Assembly (NCBI RefSeq): GCF_027744825.2
Contig: NC_071348.1
Location: 21,795,563 to 21,859,562, forward strand
Length of the DNA: 64,000 nucleotides
Direction of reading: 5' to 3'
From: Synchiropus splendidus
Lineage: Eukaryota > Chordata > Actinopteri > Syngnathiformes > Callionymidae
This document shows positions 23,801-34,539 of this stretch, one piece after another (positions within the stretch are counted from its first letter, which is position 1; the number at the start of each line of letters is the position of its first letter). The translations under genes and the position numbers were made by a program. The notes below the pieces were generated by a model, which was given only the letters and a program-made list of their open reading frames with translations, made no database searches and was not told where the DNA came from.

Positions 23801-24670
23801 ATGTTCATTCTGGGCTCCTACATGAAGAAACCTGTCTGTGTGGATCACAGCGCCACCACAGTCAGTCACTCTTCTACCTCCTGTTTTTCCAAAATGTTTG
23901 ATTTTTTGTTTCAAATAACAAAAAAAGTTTCGTTTTATTTCATCACTGTAAAGGTGTTCCACTTGTCAACAAGTACTTTGAAGGTGACCATCAATCTACA
24001 AGAGTCTTGCTTCATACCGGGTCACTCCTTCATCATGCCATGTGGTAAGGACCTCTGCCACAAAATACATTCTGGTGAAACCAAAGTCAAAATGATCTGT
24101 ATTGACTTGAAGAGTTTTTCCCACTGCTGATAAAATATATTATACTAATACAGAAGAGTTGTGGCAGCCATGTGGGAAAGTGGTTCTCTGATGTGGCTGG
24201 GACCAGCTGCAGCCCCACTGAGACCCTCGAAGGAAAGAACTGTAGATAATGAATGAGTCCTGGGATTGCACTGTAAACTCCTTCACTTCTCTGCTGAACG
24301 TTTTCCTGAGAGGGATTGACTTTTTTCAACAGCATCAATAAATTAAACTTTTTTTTAAAGTCACTTTTCATACAAAATGCAACAAACGCTTTTCTCAAGA
24401 GGTTCGGTCCACTCTCATGGAAGATAAAGACTGTGGACCGTACGCATGCCCTCACGCTCACAGACATCTCGATACATATGTGCAACACGAACAGATGACC
24501 CATCATTTTCTCAGCGCTCACTTGTCTTTTCTCCACCACGCCACACCTACAGCATTCACAACCTCACCACTCTGCCTGCAGCCCTCTTCTTCACCAGGAT
24601 ACAAGTCCAGGCTGATGGAGACGTATGCAGATGTACATTTTGTGTATCTTTGGTGACTACTGTTGTTTAG

Positions 24671-25948
24671 TTTTGTCATAGTTTTGTAAATAGTTCACTT
24701 TTCTGTGAAGCAGTTCTGTCTTTCAGTGTTGTGTTTATACAGAATAGGACTTTTTACTGCATATCATTTTGGTAAAAGTCAAGGTTTTATTGTTATTAAG
24801 TTGTCAAAAACGTTTTTTGGGTCGCAACGCCCTCATGACTTCAGTAAAATTCTTTGTTCACTTTGCTTCCAGTATGATTTGATTAATTTTCAAGTTGTAT
24901 GTACTTATGTCAATGAAGCAGGTTTGAAAACCACCTGTTTCCAAACTCTATTTTTGGTCCTTAATTATAACTCACTGGCATGTTGACATCTGATGTATCA
25001 GCACAAGAACAAATAACAGACTGTGCCCAAGCACTGGTTGCACATGTCCCTTGACCATGCAAGCTCATATCATATTAACAGTCTTGAGGAAGCGTTGTCA
25101 CTTCCAGAATGTCCAAATGATAGTCATGTTTGGCCTGGTACAGATGCTGCATTTGACCAGTGACAGAGCTTTATCTGTCCAATGTCAAACCCTTGCTGCA
25201 TGCTATTGCAGACATCGGGACTCTGGAAGACCTTAGTAGTGTGAGTGCTTCCCATATTTCCAAATGTTGCCTCCACGCTTAACTTGTTACCAAGACAGTT
25301 GTAGAGATCTGGGAACAACTGACCAATGAAGCCAATGATGTGATGGTGATGGATATACCCCCACAGGTCCACTCCCTATGACCTTTCCTGGAAGTTTTCA
25401 ATCGTTCCTTTTTTCCATCTCTCTTTGACCATAGTCCGAGTGCAGCAGAGATGGGAGGAATATTGTGGTCAGAGGGCAAAGCCCTCGCTTCACCTGCTGG
25501 TCTCTCACACGGACCAAGAACTTGACCGAGCAGTAGAAGTAGTAGAAGAGGAGGCCACATGGTGATGGATGCACCTCCGCCAGGCACCTCGCATGACCCA
25601 GCTGGAGGGCTCCGTCGCCTGTCCCATCCCTCAATGACCAAAGTTCGGGTGTAGCAGAGATGGGAGAACCTGAGGCTAACGTAGAGATGAGCTAGTCGGG
25701 GCTCCGCCCGTAACTCCAGGTTCGCCAGGCAGGTCAACTTGACTAGAGAAGCGTCACGAAAGTAGGTGAAGATTGACCGTAGGTGAAGATTGAGTGGCCT
25801 GTCTCTAATCACAGAGTGGTGGCGTGCCAAGAGACCTGCTGCTATCTCCAAACGCCAGGTCTCACGCCAGTCCGGCCTACTCAATGTCTTGCACCAACGA
25901 CCTCACCCCCAAGGTCGCGCAAAATGTTGTTAGTCCGAATGTAGTGAA
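24671..25948. other. Unclassified sequence between the CENP-C copy and DIRS cluster A
   Basis: No gene recognised. Two related segments near 25430 and 25640 (GTGCAGCAGAGATGGGAG and GTGTAGCAGAGATGGGAG) show an internal duplication of about 205 bp. A long minus-strand frame (25279-25884) has no motif I know and spans this duplication, so it is probably fortuitous. The right part may be the eroded outer end of a DIRS-related element. Confidence 0.35.
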
Positions 25949-26765
25949 GTGGCACCAATAACCCTCCATACAGTGGGTCTGGACATCCCCCTGGGGCCCT
26001 CTCGTTGCCAAATCAGGTGCTTCCCTTCTCCGGCAACTACACAGGGGAACCTGACGCCATCCCACAGCCACAGCACTAGTTTGAGCCCAACGTGGAAGAA
26101 CTAGGCACTAATAACCGTCCATATTTGGAGGGAGAAACCGCCAGTGGAGAAATGTTTGGCCCATGACGAAGCGCTGCGGAAGAGAATGATTCTTTCATCT
26201 ATTGGCCAGAGCTGCTGGAAGCACCTGTTAACAGGACAACGTGAGGCAAAGAAGAAGCTGCTACGTCAGACAAATAGAAATCTGCAAAAGTTGAGGCGGA
26301 AGTCCCGGAGGCTGCTTGGTAGGTTTCTGCCAAAGAAACTCCTCTGAAGGCTGCTATCGATGTTGCCCCTTTTCACCACCTGTCAGAGTCACCCATAGCT
26401 GATTTGTTTTCCTGAAGGCCTTGACTCCATTCAGACTAGCTCTCAGTGCACTCACGGGCCACACCTTGTACAAGCTCCAGTGGTTCTCATCATTCATTTG
26501 TTACCTCAGAAGACGCACAAAGAAATTTGGGAAAAACGACTAATCGAGAAGGCCCATAGTTGTCCAAACCATCCTGATGGAGGCCAGGACCAGGAGGAGA
26601 GCTGCTTTGTCAGCCACCAGCTCCAAAGCTGTCTGATCAAGTGGCTCGAAGGGAGCTTCAGAGAGAGACTTTAATGCCAATTGAAGATCCCAATAGGGCC
26701 AGATGCATCTGGAAGTGGGTCTGAGTCTTCAAGATCCCTGCAAGAACTGGACTAGCAGTGGATGT

Positions 26766-27032
26766 TTACCCAACGGATAGCAGTCCACACCCATTGAGCA
26801 TTATATGCTTTGAGTGTTGCGGGTGATTTAGCATTTCGAATAGTGAACTGCACCTCGGGGGCAGAGGACTGCCTGCTAGCCTTGAAGTAGCCATGCTTTG
26901 AGGGGACGGCCCAGGATCGGCGGTCCCCTCATAATTTCTGCCCACTGATGCAGGACTGTTTGCAGGACTTGAAAAGGTTGCAGCACACCCTCGTGTGAGT
27001 ACTCCAGAACACCTCCCGGCACTCTGGAACAC
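26766..27032 (-). pseudogene. DIRS tyrosine recombinase, N-terminal core-binding remnant
   Basis: Minus-strand MATSRLAGSPLPPRCSS precedes a stretch whose other copies (31071-31268 and 51420-51785) read RNAKATATFKAYNAKRVW. This resembles the start of DIRS recombinases (…ARAPSTR.LYA.KW), a SAM-like DNA-binding segment. Frameshifted here. Similarity is by eye and modest. Confidence 0.45.
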
Positions 27033-27359
27033 CTATGAGGTCATCTTGACCACAAGGCTTAACCGCCAGCCTTGCAATGTGGCCTGACCTGAGAACCATG
27101 GGCAATTACCATGGCCGTCCATACCGGACGTCTGACTGGCACCGCCGGCTCCTTTGCCAGACGGCCGTCAAGGAGATCCACATTTTGCTGCACGAAACGA
27201 ATGTTGCTTTGGTATGACGGAAGGTGGTGTGCCCAGGGTATTGTCGATATCTCGGATGGCCAGGGCCTCACACCGGACCTGTCTATGAGAGTTGCTGCGC
27301 CACCGCCACGCCCAGGGTCTATCCAGCCAGAATGAATGAATGAATGGGTTGTGGAGATG

Positions 27360-27590
27360 GAGCATTAACAATCCCTCATACATGGGGTGTAATTTTACAC
27401 TCTGGGTGGCAGGAGCTGCTGCCTCGCCTTTGCCACCTTAAGCTGAAATAAAAGTGGCATTAACAACCCCTCATATATGGAGTGTAACTTACACTCTGGA
27501 TCAGCAGGAACTGCGTTGCCCTCTTTTAGCCACTATACGGCTGAAATAGATAGTGGCATTAACAATCCTCCATACAGAGAGAAAAAAATA
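27360..27590. repeat. 95-99-bp direct repeats with an inverted core (DIRS cluster A)
   Basis: CATTAACAA recurs at 27363, 27458 and 27557. Each unit reads CATTAACAAYCCCTCATA, then a near-palindrome (GAGTGTAA C TTACACTC in the middle unit, GTGTAATTTTACAC in the first), then CAGGARCTGC and a pyrimidine-rich GCC stretch. Copy B has the same set at ~52035-52250 (palindrome GTGTGTAACTTACACTGTGG), and copy C keeps one unit at ~59563. It may be part of the terminal repeat structure of this DIRS family. Confidence 0.65.
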
Positions 27591-27839
27591 TTTACTGAGC
27601 AGCTACAGTCAGGGTTCTAGTCTGAGGTGAGCAAGAAAGAGGGAGTTTATTCACAAATGAACAGATAGTGATGCAGGAATCCTGTGGATCTCGGCACGCT
27701 GCACACTCCACAGCACTGGAATGAAGCAGATACTGGTGTCCCCGAGCCAGTGCTGTGAAAGAGGGCCTACTGGTCGCTGGGTTCGGCTGCTCCTGAAGAC
27801 AGAAAGAAAAGAGGGAAGGAGGATGCAGACACATCAGAA

Positions 27840-28180
27840 AAATAGTGGTCAGCAAAAGTAGAGATTGATGACCAAGAAGCTGCCTGGCAGATTTCTGACA
27901 GAGATACTGCCTTGAAAGCAGCCACAGATGTTGCCTGGCCTCAGATCGACTGTGCTCTCAGGGATTCCTGTGACTGTTTTCCCGCTGTCTCATAGGCTTT
28001 CATCATGGCAATTCTAAGCCAATGTGACAACCTGTGAGGGGACAGTGCCTGCCCCTTATTACCACCTGCGAGAGCCACCCACAGACTGTCCGTCTTTCTG
28101 AAGGGTGGGACTCAATCCAGTTTAGCTTTTTGCGCTCTAACCGGACACATTTTGTGTAAACGCTCATGCTCCTCGTGCTG
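27840..28180 (-). pseudogene. DIRS tyrosine recombinase catalytic region (cluster A)
   Basis: The DNA aligns base for base, with scattered changes, to the recombinase segments of copies B (52371-52688) and C (59778-60077). It shares GACTGTCCGTCTTTCTGAA, GACAACCTGTGAGGGGACAG and AGGCTTTCATCATGGCAATT. No single frame is open, so catalytic residues cannot be read cleanly. Confidence 0.6.
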
Positions 28181-28559
28181 CTAACTCATGCTAGCTCCTG
28201 GGAGGCCTGACCAAGTGGCTCAAAAGGGGCTTCAGACAGTGAATTGAGTACCAGCTGCAGGTACCAGTAGTGACATAAAGGTCTTGAGGTAGGTCTAAGC
28301 CTTTTCACACCTCTCATGAAACGGCTCACTAGACGATGCTCGCCGATGGGGTGGCCGTCCGGACCATTGTCTGGCATGGAAAGGGCTGCTACATGAACCC
28401 GTAATGTAGCTCTGCTCCGACCATTGTTAACCAGATGAAGGAGAAAATTAAGGGGCCGATTCTGGGAGGCTGACTGGGTACCACACCACCGGGAAAAAAA
28501 ATTGTCGAATTAGTATTGTATGCTCTGAGGGTTGACGGAGCTTTAGCGTTCTGAACAGT

Positions 28560-29852
28560 CTATTGGACATCAGGGGACGTGTGACTGATTGTTAACCCTG
28601 GTGAAGCCAAACCTTGAGGGGTCGTCCGAGTATTGGGGGAGCCCTCGGGGTTCCTGATGCTTGCAGAAGCGCTGACATCGATGGAGGGAACTCCCAGGGC
28701 CCTTTGATCCGGATTTGACACATCTCTGGATACCAGCTGGAGCTGTCTGGAGCTACGACAATCATTCTCACTCTCGGCAGCTGAATTCTCCTCATCAGAG
28801 AAAGAAGAAGGCAAGGAGGAGGAAGGGCAAACAGGAGGCCTTCTGAGTCCAGACTGAGTCCAGCATGACCCCCACAAACGTCATGCTCTGTCTGGGACTG
28901 GGACTCTGACTGGGAGTGCGCTTTTCAGGAGGTTTACTCTGAGCCTCAATAGCACGATGTGCTCCAACACCAAGCTGGTGTGCTCATGACTCCTGTTTCG
29001 ACCTGGCTAGAATCAACAAGTAGTCCAAGTACGTCAGAATTCGCAGACCTTGTCTTCTTAATGGATCGAGCCCCGCCTCCACGCACTTTGCGAAGGTGCG
29101 AGGCACTAGAGTGCTGTATTATACCTCACCCTCGAGCCCAAACCGGAAAAACTTCCTCTGACTCGGCCAAACCGTGTTGTGGAGGTAGGCGTCTGCAAGA
29201 TCAAGATCCACTGAGGTCCAGAACAGTTCTCCACTCTCCTGTCTTCTTGGGTTTCAGAAAGTACCAGGAGTAAAACCCAGTGTAAGAAGATCGCTTTGGC
29301 ACTAGCTCGATTACTTCCTTTGACAGGAGAGCGCGGACCTCCTCCATCAGAAATGACCGCTGGTTCTCTGAGTTCACCCACGTCCACGTGGTCTCGCAGA
29401 ACCTGGGGTTTGACTGTGAAACTGAAGGGCGTGTCAATAACCGAGTATCTTCTCGATCCAAATGGGCAGATGAGGAGACAGGCACGTTCAATTCGGAAGA
29501 TACTCTGTCAAGACAGGCGCCCTGAGCACAGGAGCGGACCCGGCCTCCGGGGCAGGTCCTGGTCGAAAGGGCCATCGGTGCTCAGCGCCCAATGTTCTTC
29601 AAAAACAGACTCGCTTTTGTCAGCTGGGGAAGTAGGGTCCCAAACTTGCAGTGTACCTTTATCTGACACTGCAACTCTCCTAAGATTGAGAGCCGAGGGA
29701 CCGGCCCACTCATCCTCAGAAAGAGATGACTCTGTAGATGATGATGTCCTGCCTGGCTCTGTGAGGTTTGGAGGGCTGCAGAGAACAGAATCACAGACAG
29801 ACATCGCATAAGACATCATACAAGGGAGCTGAGAACAGAACATGTCTGGCAT
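28560..29852 (-). pseudogene. DIRS RNase H end, RT start and ORF1 block (cluster A)
   Basis: Minus-strand order: ORF1-side block 29852-29508 with SSSTESSLSEDEWAGPS; RT start 29575-29201 with SENQRSFLMEEVRALLSKEV, IELVPKRSSYTGFYSWYFLK and KKTGEWRTVLDL, the typical opening of DIRS RT; then, after a deletion of most of the RT palm, an RNase H-end segment 28795-28592 with RVRMIVVAPDSSSWYPEM. No YxDD active site remains. Non-functional. Confidence 0.65.
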
Positions 29853-29924
29853 GCAGCTCCTACTGTGTGATCCTCTGAAGTGGTGGCTTTCATGGTCCTG
29901 TGGCGACCCCTGCTGGAAACTGCC

Positions 29925-31040
29925 GAGTCTGAGGAATAAAAAGAGTTAATGGCAGAATAGAAACTCTCCCAACTTTCGGCTGGAACCGGGATCTGTTGAG
30001 AGACGGGAAAGAGTTATTTGACGCCTATGCTTCTTATTGTGGCGAAGCTGAAGAAAAAAATAACTTCTTGGCTCCAGAAACTTCCCCAGGGACAGTTCTG
30101 TCGTCAGGGATAGAGACCGTTACTATAATGCTCTGTCTCCTGAGATCATGTCAAAAAAAAACGAATTTTTGAAGCGGGAGTTCACACTGACTGGAACCAG
30201 GAGAAAACTTGACGGGTGATAAACCCTAATTTTGGGCAGAGAAGAAACTTATTTTTTATTCAAGTTAGACTTTGGTTTCGATGCATAGTTTTAGATACAA
30301 AGTTCTTCCTACGCTTTTGGAGAGAGCAGAGGTGAGAGCAGCTAACTGGTCTCTCCAAGAGGAGCAGCAATGATCAGCGCAGCTATTATACGGCTGCTGC
30401 CTCCGGGCGGCGCCTTTGTGTGGAGGAGGCGGTGCGAGCAGAGCACCATGCCGACGGACTGTTGAATCTCCAAAATCTGTTGGAAACTGGTGAGTCTGCG
30501 GAATAATAAGAGTTAATGCCAGACTTGAAACTCTCCTGACCTTTGGCTGGAACCGGGATCTGTTGAGAGACAGGAAAGAGTTCTTTGACGCCTATGCTTC
30601 TTATTGTGGCAAAATTGAGGAAAAACTAAACTCACTGGCTCCAGAAACTTCCCCAGGCACAGTTCTGGCCTGAGGGATAAGGAGGCAGAGAGACCGTTAC
30701 TATACTGCTTGGTCTCCTGATGTCAACCAAAAACACATTTTTGAAGCCGGAGAGCTGCCACTCGAGTTCGCACTGACTGGAACTGGAACCGGAAGACAAC
30801 TTGGCAGGACCCGATACCAAAATAATGCATCTTATTTTTATTCAAGTTAGACTTTGGTTTAGATGCATACTTTTAGATACAAAGTTTTCTTCCTACGGTT
30901 TTGGAGGGAGCAGAGGTGAGAGCAGCCGACTGGTCTCTCCAAGAGGTGCAGCGATGATCAGCGCGGCTGTGATCCGGACGGCTGAGCTCAACCCGGCCCT
31001 TTTGACCAGCGACGCTGCAAATCCAAACCTTCCACCTGGC
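29925..31040 (-). repeat. Tandem duplication of the DIRS ORF1-side region
   Basis: The block beginning GGAATAAAAAGAGTTAATGG (29933) and ending near CTCCAAAATCTG (30478) is followed immediately by a second version starting TGGAAACTGGTGAGTCTG. Shared landmarks are GGAACCGGGATCTGTTGAGA, GACGCCTATGCTTCTTATTG and GTTTTAGATACAAAGTT (or a close match). Unit length is about 560 bp. Copies B and C hold this region once. Confidence 0.65.
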
Positions 31041-31070
31041 AGTAAGCTCTGTACCTGACCACGTGCGGTC

Positions 31071-31268
31071 CTAGTGCCAGTGGAGTGTCAGAACTGCGCC
31101 AGGAATAGTCCGGAATGAATTGGACGAGCAGTGGATGTTTACCCAACAGACGACGGTCCACACCCTTTTGGCATTATATGCTTTGAATGTTGCGGTTGCT
31201 TTAGCATTTCGAATAGTGAACTGCACTTCGGGGGGCAGAGGACTGCCTGCTAGCCTTGAAGTAGCCAC
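31071..31268 (-). pseudogene. DIRS tyrosine recombinase N-terminal fragment
   Basis: Minus-strand frame with MATSRLAGSPLPPEVQFT and IRNAKATATFKAYNA, matching 51420-51785 and 26766-27032. It is joined directly to a DIRS ORF1-side segment, an order not expected in an intact element, so it marks a recombination or nested-insertion junction. Confidence 0.5.
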
Positions 31269-31440
31269 GCTTTGAGGAGACGCCCCAGGATCGGAGGTCC
31301 GCTCATAATTTCTTCCGCCTGCTGCAGGACTGTTTGGGAGGGAGGCAGGCTCCAGGGACAGCTGGACACAAACATATTCTAGGAATGTTACACAAGCCTT
31401 TCTACTTCACTGGAAGTGCCAGGGCACTCCGCAAAATGTG

Positions 31441-31530
31441 ATTGTGAAATTACAGAGGCGTGAGTGAGTGACTCTGTAATTGTGAAATTACAAAGGCGTG
31501 AGTGAGTGACTCTGTAATTGTGAAATTACA
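31441..31530. repeat. 38-bp tandem repeat (about 2.4 copies)
   Basis: ATTGTGAAATTACA starts at 31441, 31479 and 31517, exactly 38 bp apart. Each is followed by RAGGCGTGAGTGAGTGACTC in the first two units. Each unit contains the inverted pair TGTAATT/AATTACA. Confidence 0.9.
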
Positions 31531-31970
31531 GCCGGAGCTGGGGCATCTGGCACATCAAGAGATGAAGCTTGAGACCTGAAGACGAGCGGAGCGCCTCGTC
31601 TGGACCATGAAAACTTCAGGCAGGACTGAGGTCTCATCGCAGTCAGGGGAGAACGAGTGTTGCCCGTCCTGACGCACCGGTCTTTCATAGCTAGTGATGC
31701 CGACATCCTCCTATTCACGGGAGCAACGCCGTTTAGCTTCAGTCGAGCACCGAGGCATGTCAGACTTTATCCGGTAAACTGCAGTGGCGCCGTCTGCCTG
31801 TAAATTCTTACCTGTCACATGCGCCGCCGGAGTCGGCGAATCTGGCACACCAAGCGAAGAAGCTTGAGACTTGTAGAGGTGCGGAGCGGCTCATCTGGAC
31901 GACGGAAACTTCAGGTAGGACTGAGGTCTCGTTGCAGTCACGGCAGAGACTTGTCGCATCCGCGCAGGAA
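31530..31970. repeat. Diverged ~294-bp direct duplication
   Basis: CTTCAGGCAGGACTGAGGTC near 31615 and CTTCAGGTAGGACTGAGGTC near 31909 lie in two similar segments that also share AAGCTTGAGAC, TCTGGCACA and CGGAGCG. The minus strand of both encodes RPQSCLKF/RPQSYLKF-type peptides of unknown identity. It may belong to a neighbouring retroelement. A T-run of over 20 bases lies at ~32127-32148. Confidence 0.5.
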
Positions 31971-32149
31971 CGGATTTAATCGCAGGAAACTCAGCGCTTG
32001 TCGCGCTCCGTGCGTGGACGTCGGGCAGCAGCTTCTCCCGGGGCAGTCGGCTGACTGGAGGAAATTTCTGTTTGTGTGGAAAATGTGTTTTAAATAAAAC
32101 CATTGCTTGAAGCATAGTATTTGCGTTTTTTTTTTTTTTTTTTTTTTCT

Positions 32150-32428
32150 GATTGAATTTGCTCCTTCCAGCGCCTCGGCCTCGAGCGCTCCTGTCCGCGA
32201 ACCTGGCAACACTGCTCAATGATGGTCGGGACATTTGATTCGTTCTCCCAAGTGGGTTGAAGAGACACGCCCTCTGATAGCCAAAGCTGAAAGGAAAACA
32301 CACAGGAGGTATCAGCACAGCAGGTTTTTTTCACGGTTCCAACTTCCAACAAATCGGATGATGACACGGCAACATAACAAGAGCGCCCCCAAGTTGTGAC
32401 CCCAAATAAGCCCATGACACATGATAAC
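32150..32428 (-). other. Tentative 3' LTR of the Gypsy element
   Basis: Starts (minus strand) with TGTTATCATGTGTCATGGGC directly after the purine-rich tract and contains no further pol motif. The end is not defined because no second LTR exists in the window for comparison; the T-run at ~32127-32148 may lie just outside. Confidence 0.4.
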
Positions 32429-32759
32429 ATCTCCTGCCCCTCAAATTATTCACGTCTTCCAACTTCTCTCCCAAAGTCCATGTCCCCAAAACCACCATAA
32501 ACACTTCGAGTCTAAAACTTAATAAAACAAAAAAATAGTCATAAAACAGAATGGAACTTAAACGACTAACCCTAAACAAAACTAAACAAAAACATAGAAA
32601 GAATAAGAAAATAGCAAGCACCTTGGTCCAAAACTCCTCTTCCACTTTTTGAACATAGTCTTTCAGATACACTGGGGGATTCCTGGTCCTTTTTGGTCGT
32701 ACTCTTCCTTGAGACGGTGAGCCTACCATGTCACTGTCTGTCTGCTTTTTTTTTTGTTT

Positions 32760-33858
32760 AAAACTGACTTCTTCACTGTTCCCTTCACTTGTCTCAGTCT
32801 CCAGTGAGATCCCAACCCCAAGTGGATTCTCCACTTCGACATCCTCCACAGTGGGTGCGGGTCTCTGTCCTTTTAAAATGGACCGACTGAAAACCTGGTC
32901 TACGTGTCTTCTTACAGTTTTCCCATTTCCCAGCGCCACTGTGTAGGCGACTGGTCCTGTGCATTCCTGTATTAACCCTGGAATCCACTTAGGCCCATAA
33001 CCATAGTTAATCGTGAACACCCGGTCACCTGTCTGAAAACTTCTGAACTGAGCATGTTGATCATGCTGAACTTTCTGGTTTGCCTGTTTCGGTTCCATTT
33101 TCTTCTTCATATTTGGGTGTATCAGATACAACATGCACCTCAATTTCCTCCCCATAAACATTTCTGCAGGAGACAGTCCTGTGGTTGACTGTGAAGTAAT
33201 CCAATAACTGAATAAAGCTCTACTCAGTTTGGTTTCCAGAGAATCACCCGATGTTTTTTTCATCAACTGTTTGAACGTTTGTATCACTCTCTCTGCCATC
33301 CCAATAGAAGAAGGATGATGCGGTGCAGATGTGACATGAGTGATCCCATTGCGTGCCAAAAACTCTTTAGTGTGTTCACTCACAAAACACTGGGCATTAT
33401 CTGACACTATCATTTTTGGGATACCATTAGTGCTGAAAGTGGCCCTCAAGCAGTTCATAGTAGCCACTGCAGATGCTGACGAAACAGGGTAGACCTCCAA
33501 CCACTTTGAATGTGCATCAATCACCACCAAGAACATCTTTCCCATGGACGCCCCAGCATAATCAACATGAAGTCGTCGTCACGGTTTTCAGGCCACTCCC
33601 ACGGGTGCAGCGGTGCACAGGCCGAAGCGTTCTGGTGTTCCTGACAAGTGGAACACGATTTGACCAGACTTTCATATCACTGTCTATATTAGGCCACCAC
33701 ATGTAGCTACGAGCCAAACCCTTCATTTGACTCATTTCAGGGTGCAATTGATGCTGCTTCAACATCAGACCACATCCTTTTTCCGGAATCACCACACGAC
33801 ACGCCCACAGTACACACCCATCTTGTTCACTCGGCTCCTGTTGCTTCATAGTGGGCAA
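32760..33858 (-). pseudogene. Gypsy integrase
   Basis: Minus strand. N-terminal zinc-binding part (33858-33562): KQHQLHPEMSQMKGLARSYM and WWPNIDSDMK, with the HHCC element partly degraded. Core in the next frame (33545 on): VVIDAHSKWLEVYPV (first Asp), MIVSDNAQCF (second Asp), TSAPHHPSSIGMAERVIQTF (Glu), i.e. the D-D-E triad is still readable. C-terminal GPVAYTVALGNGKTVRRHVD and VFSRSIL are typical chromatin-side ends. A frameshift near 33550 separates zinc finger and core. The same frame runs on through PKRTRNPPVYLKDYV to the LTR. Confidence 0.85.
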
Positions 33859-33877
33859 GTACGAGGTCTTTACTGGT

Positions 33878-34530
33878 TCACTTACGAAGCTCTTCCGAGT
33901 TGACCACTGAACTCTGATCCTGCTCTACCATCAATTCCTGGTCTTCTGAGTCTGGATCCCCAGGTTTCTCTGGAAGTGGAAGTCTACTCAGAGCATCTGC
34001 GTTTGCATTGTCCTGTCCACGTCGGTACACCATGGCATATTTATATGTTCTTAAAATAATAGCCCGTCTCATGATCCTCTGAGAACTAATGTGTGGCACA
34101 GCTTTTCCTTCATGAAACAGACTGATTAAGGCCTTACGGTCTGTGTACAAATCACAAATTTACGTTAAGTACTGCACCCCAAAAATGACTTCTAAGCCCT
34201 CTTTATCCAACTGCGAATAGTTTTTTTCTGCTGCTGTGGGTGTGCGCGAGGCATAACCCATAGGCCTTTCTGCTCCCCCTTCCAGCCTGTGTGCCAAGAC
34301 TGCCCCCACCCCATAAGGTGAGGTATCACATGACAGTACCAGTTGTTTTTGTTCATCGGAATGAACCAACACTTGACTGCTTTGTCGTAACTTCTTTGCC
34401 TGTTAAAAAGCCTTTTCTTGCTCAATCTCCCACCTCCATTTCTCATCTTTCCTCAGTAACTTGTGTAATGGAGCCAGCACAGTAGACAAGTTCGGCAAGA
34501 ATTTGTTATAAAAGTTTAGCAGACCTAAAA
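33878..34530 (-). pseudogene. Gypsy RT thumb and RNase H
   Basis: Minus strand. 34372-34160 reads [39 protein letters not shown] and [18 protein letters not shown], the RNase H start with its catalytic Asp and Glu. 34150-33878 reads MYTDRKALISLF, then ILRTYKYAMVYRRGQDNANA and DALSRLPLP, the RNase H end. A stop or frame change at ~34155 separates them. RNase H degrades the RNA strand during minus-strand cDNA synthesis. Confidence 0.85.
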
Positions 34531-34539
34531 AAGCTTTCA

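Larger units (their letters stand above)
17284..24670 (+). pseudogene. cenpc: Centromere protein C (CENP-C) gene copy, thirteen exons, disabled
   Basis: Inferred exons: 17284-17307, 17809-17846, 18135-18206, 18358-18486, 18801-19344, ~21025-21445, 21876-22209, 22275-22403, 22484-22545, 22836-22979, ~23693-23860, 23954-24044, 24540-24670. CENP-C links CENP-A nucleosomes to the outer kinetochore. Diagnostic segments: PEPDDDFLILDLDDPLWITI (matches the conserved D-E-F-I...W-I-T-I-P region); two basic-then-aromatic nucleosome-binding motifs, KRKGNPPKEFWLAS and RDKRRRKPLGEWWKVD; and the C-terminal cupin, SSGMFILGSYMKKPVCVDHS, then SCFIPGHSFIMPCG and TYSIHNLTTLPAALFFTRI. Lesions: in-frame TAA at 18178; a probable frameshift pair in exon 5 giving TGA at 18994; a frameshift in exon 11 near 23750; last-exon acceptor AC instead of AG (24538-24539). 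N-terminal exons 1-2 are least certain. A canonical CENP-C motif (R-x-S-x-R...P...YW) was not found. Confidence 0.75.
25949..31330 (-). mobile_element. DIRS retrotransposon cluster A (fragmented, minus strand)
   Basis: Several DIRS pieces lie end to end. Read on the minus strand there are two ORF1-side segments (duplicated at 29.9-31.0 kb), RT, an RNase H end and a tyrosine-recombinase region. A second partial copy supplies an extra recombinase N-terminal stretch (26.8-27.0 kb), and a third appears at 31.1-31.3 kb. The left boundary GTGAAGTGGCACCAATAACC is shared with copy B at 50441. DIRS elements replicate by reverse transcription and integrate with a tyrosine recombinase rather than an integrase. 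All frames are broken. Confidence 0.7.

Noticed and set aside
25279..25884. 201-residue minus-strand frame
   Set aside because: No recognisable motif and it spans an internal ~205-bp duplication; likely chance.
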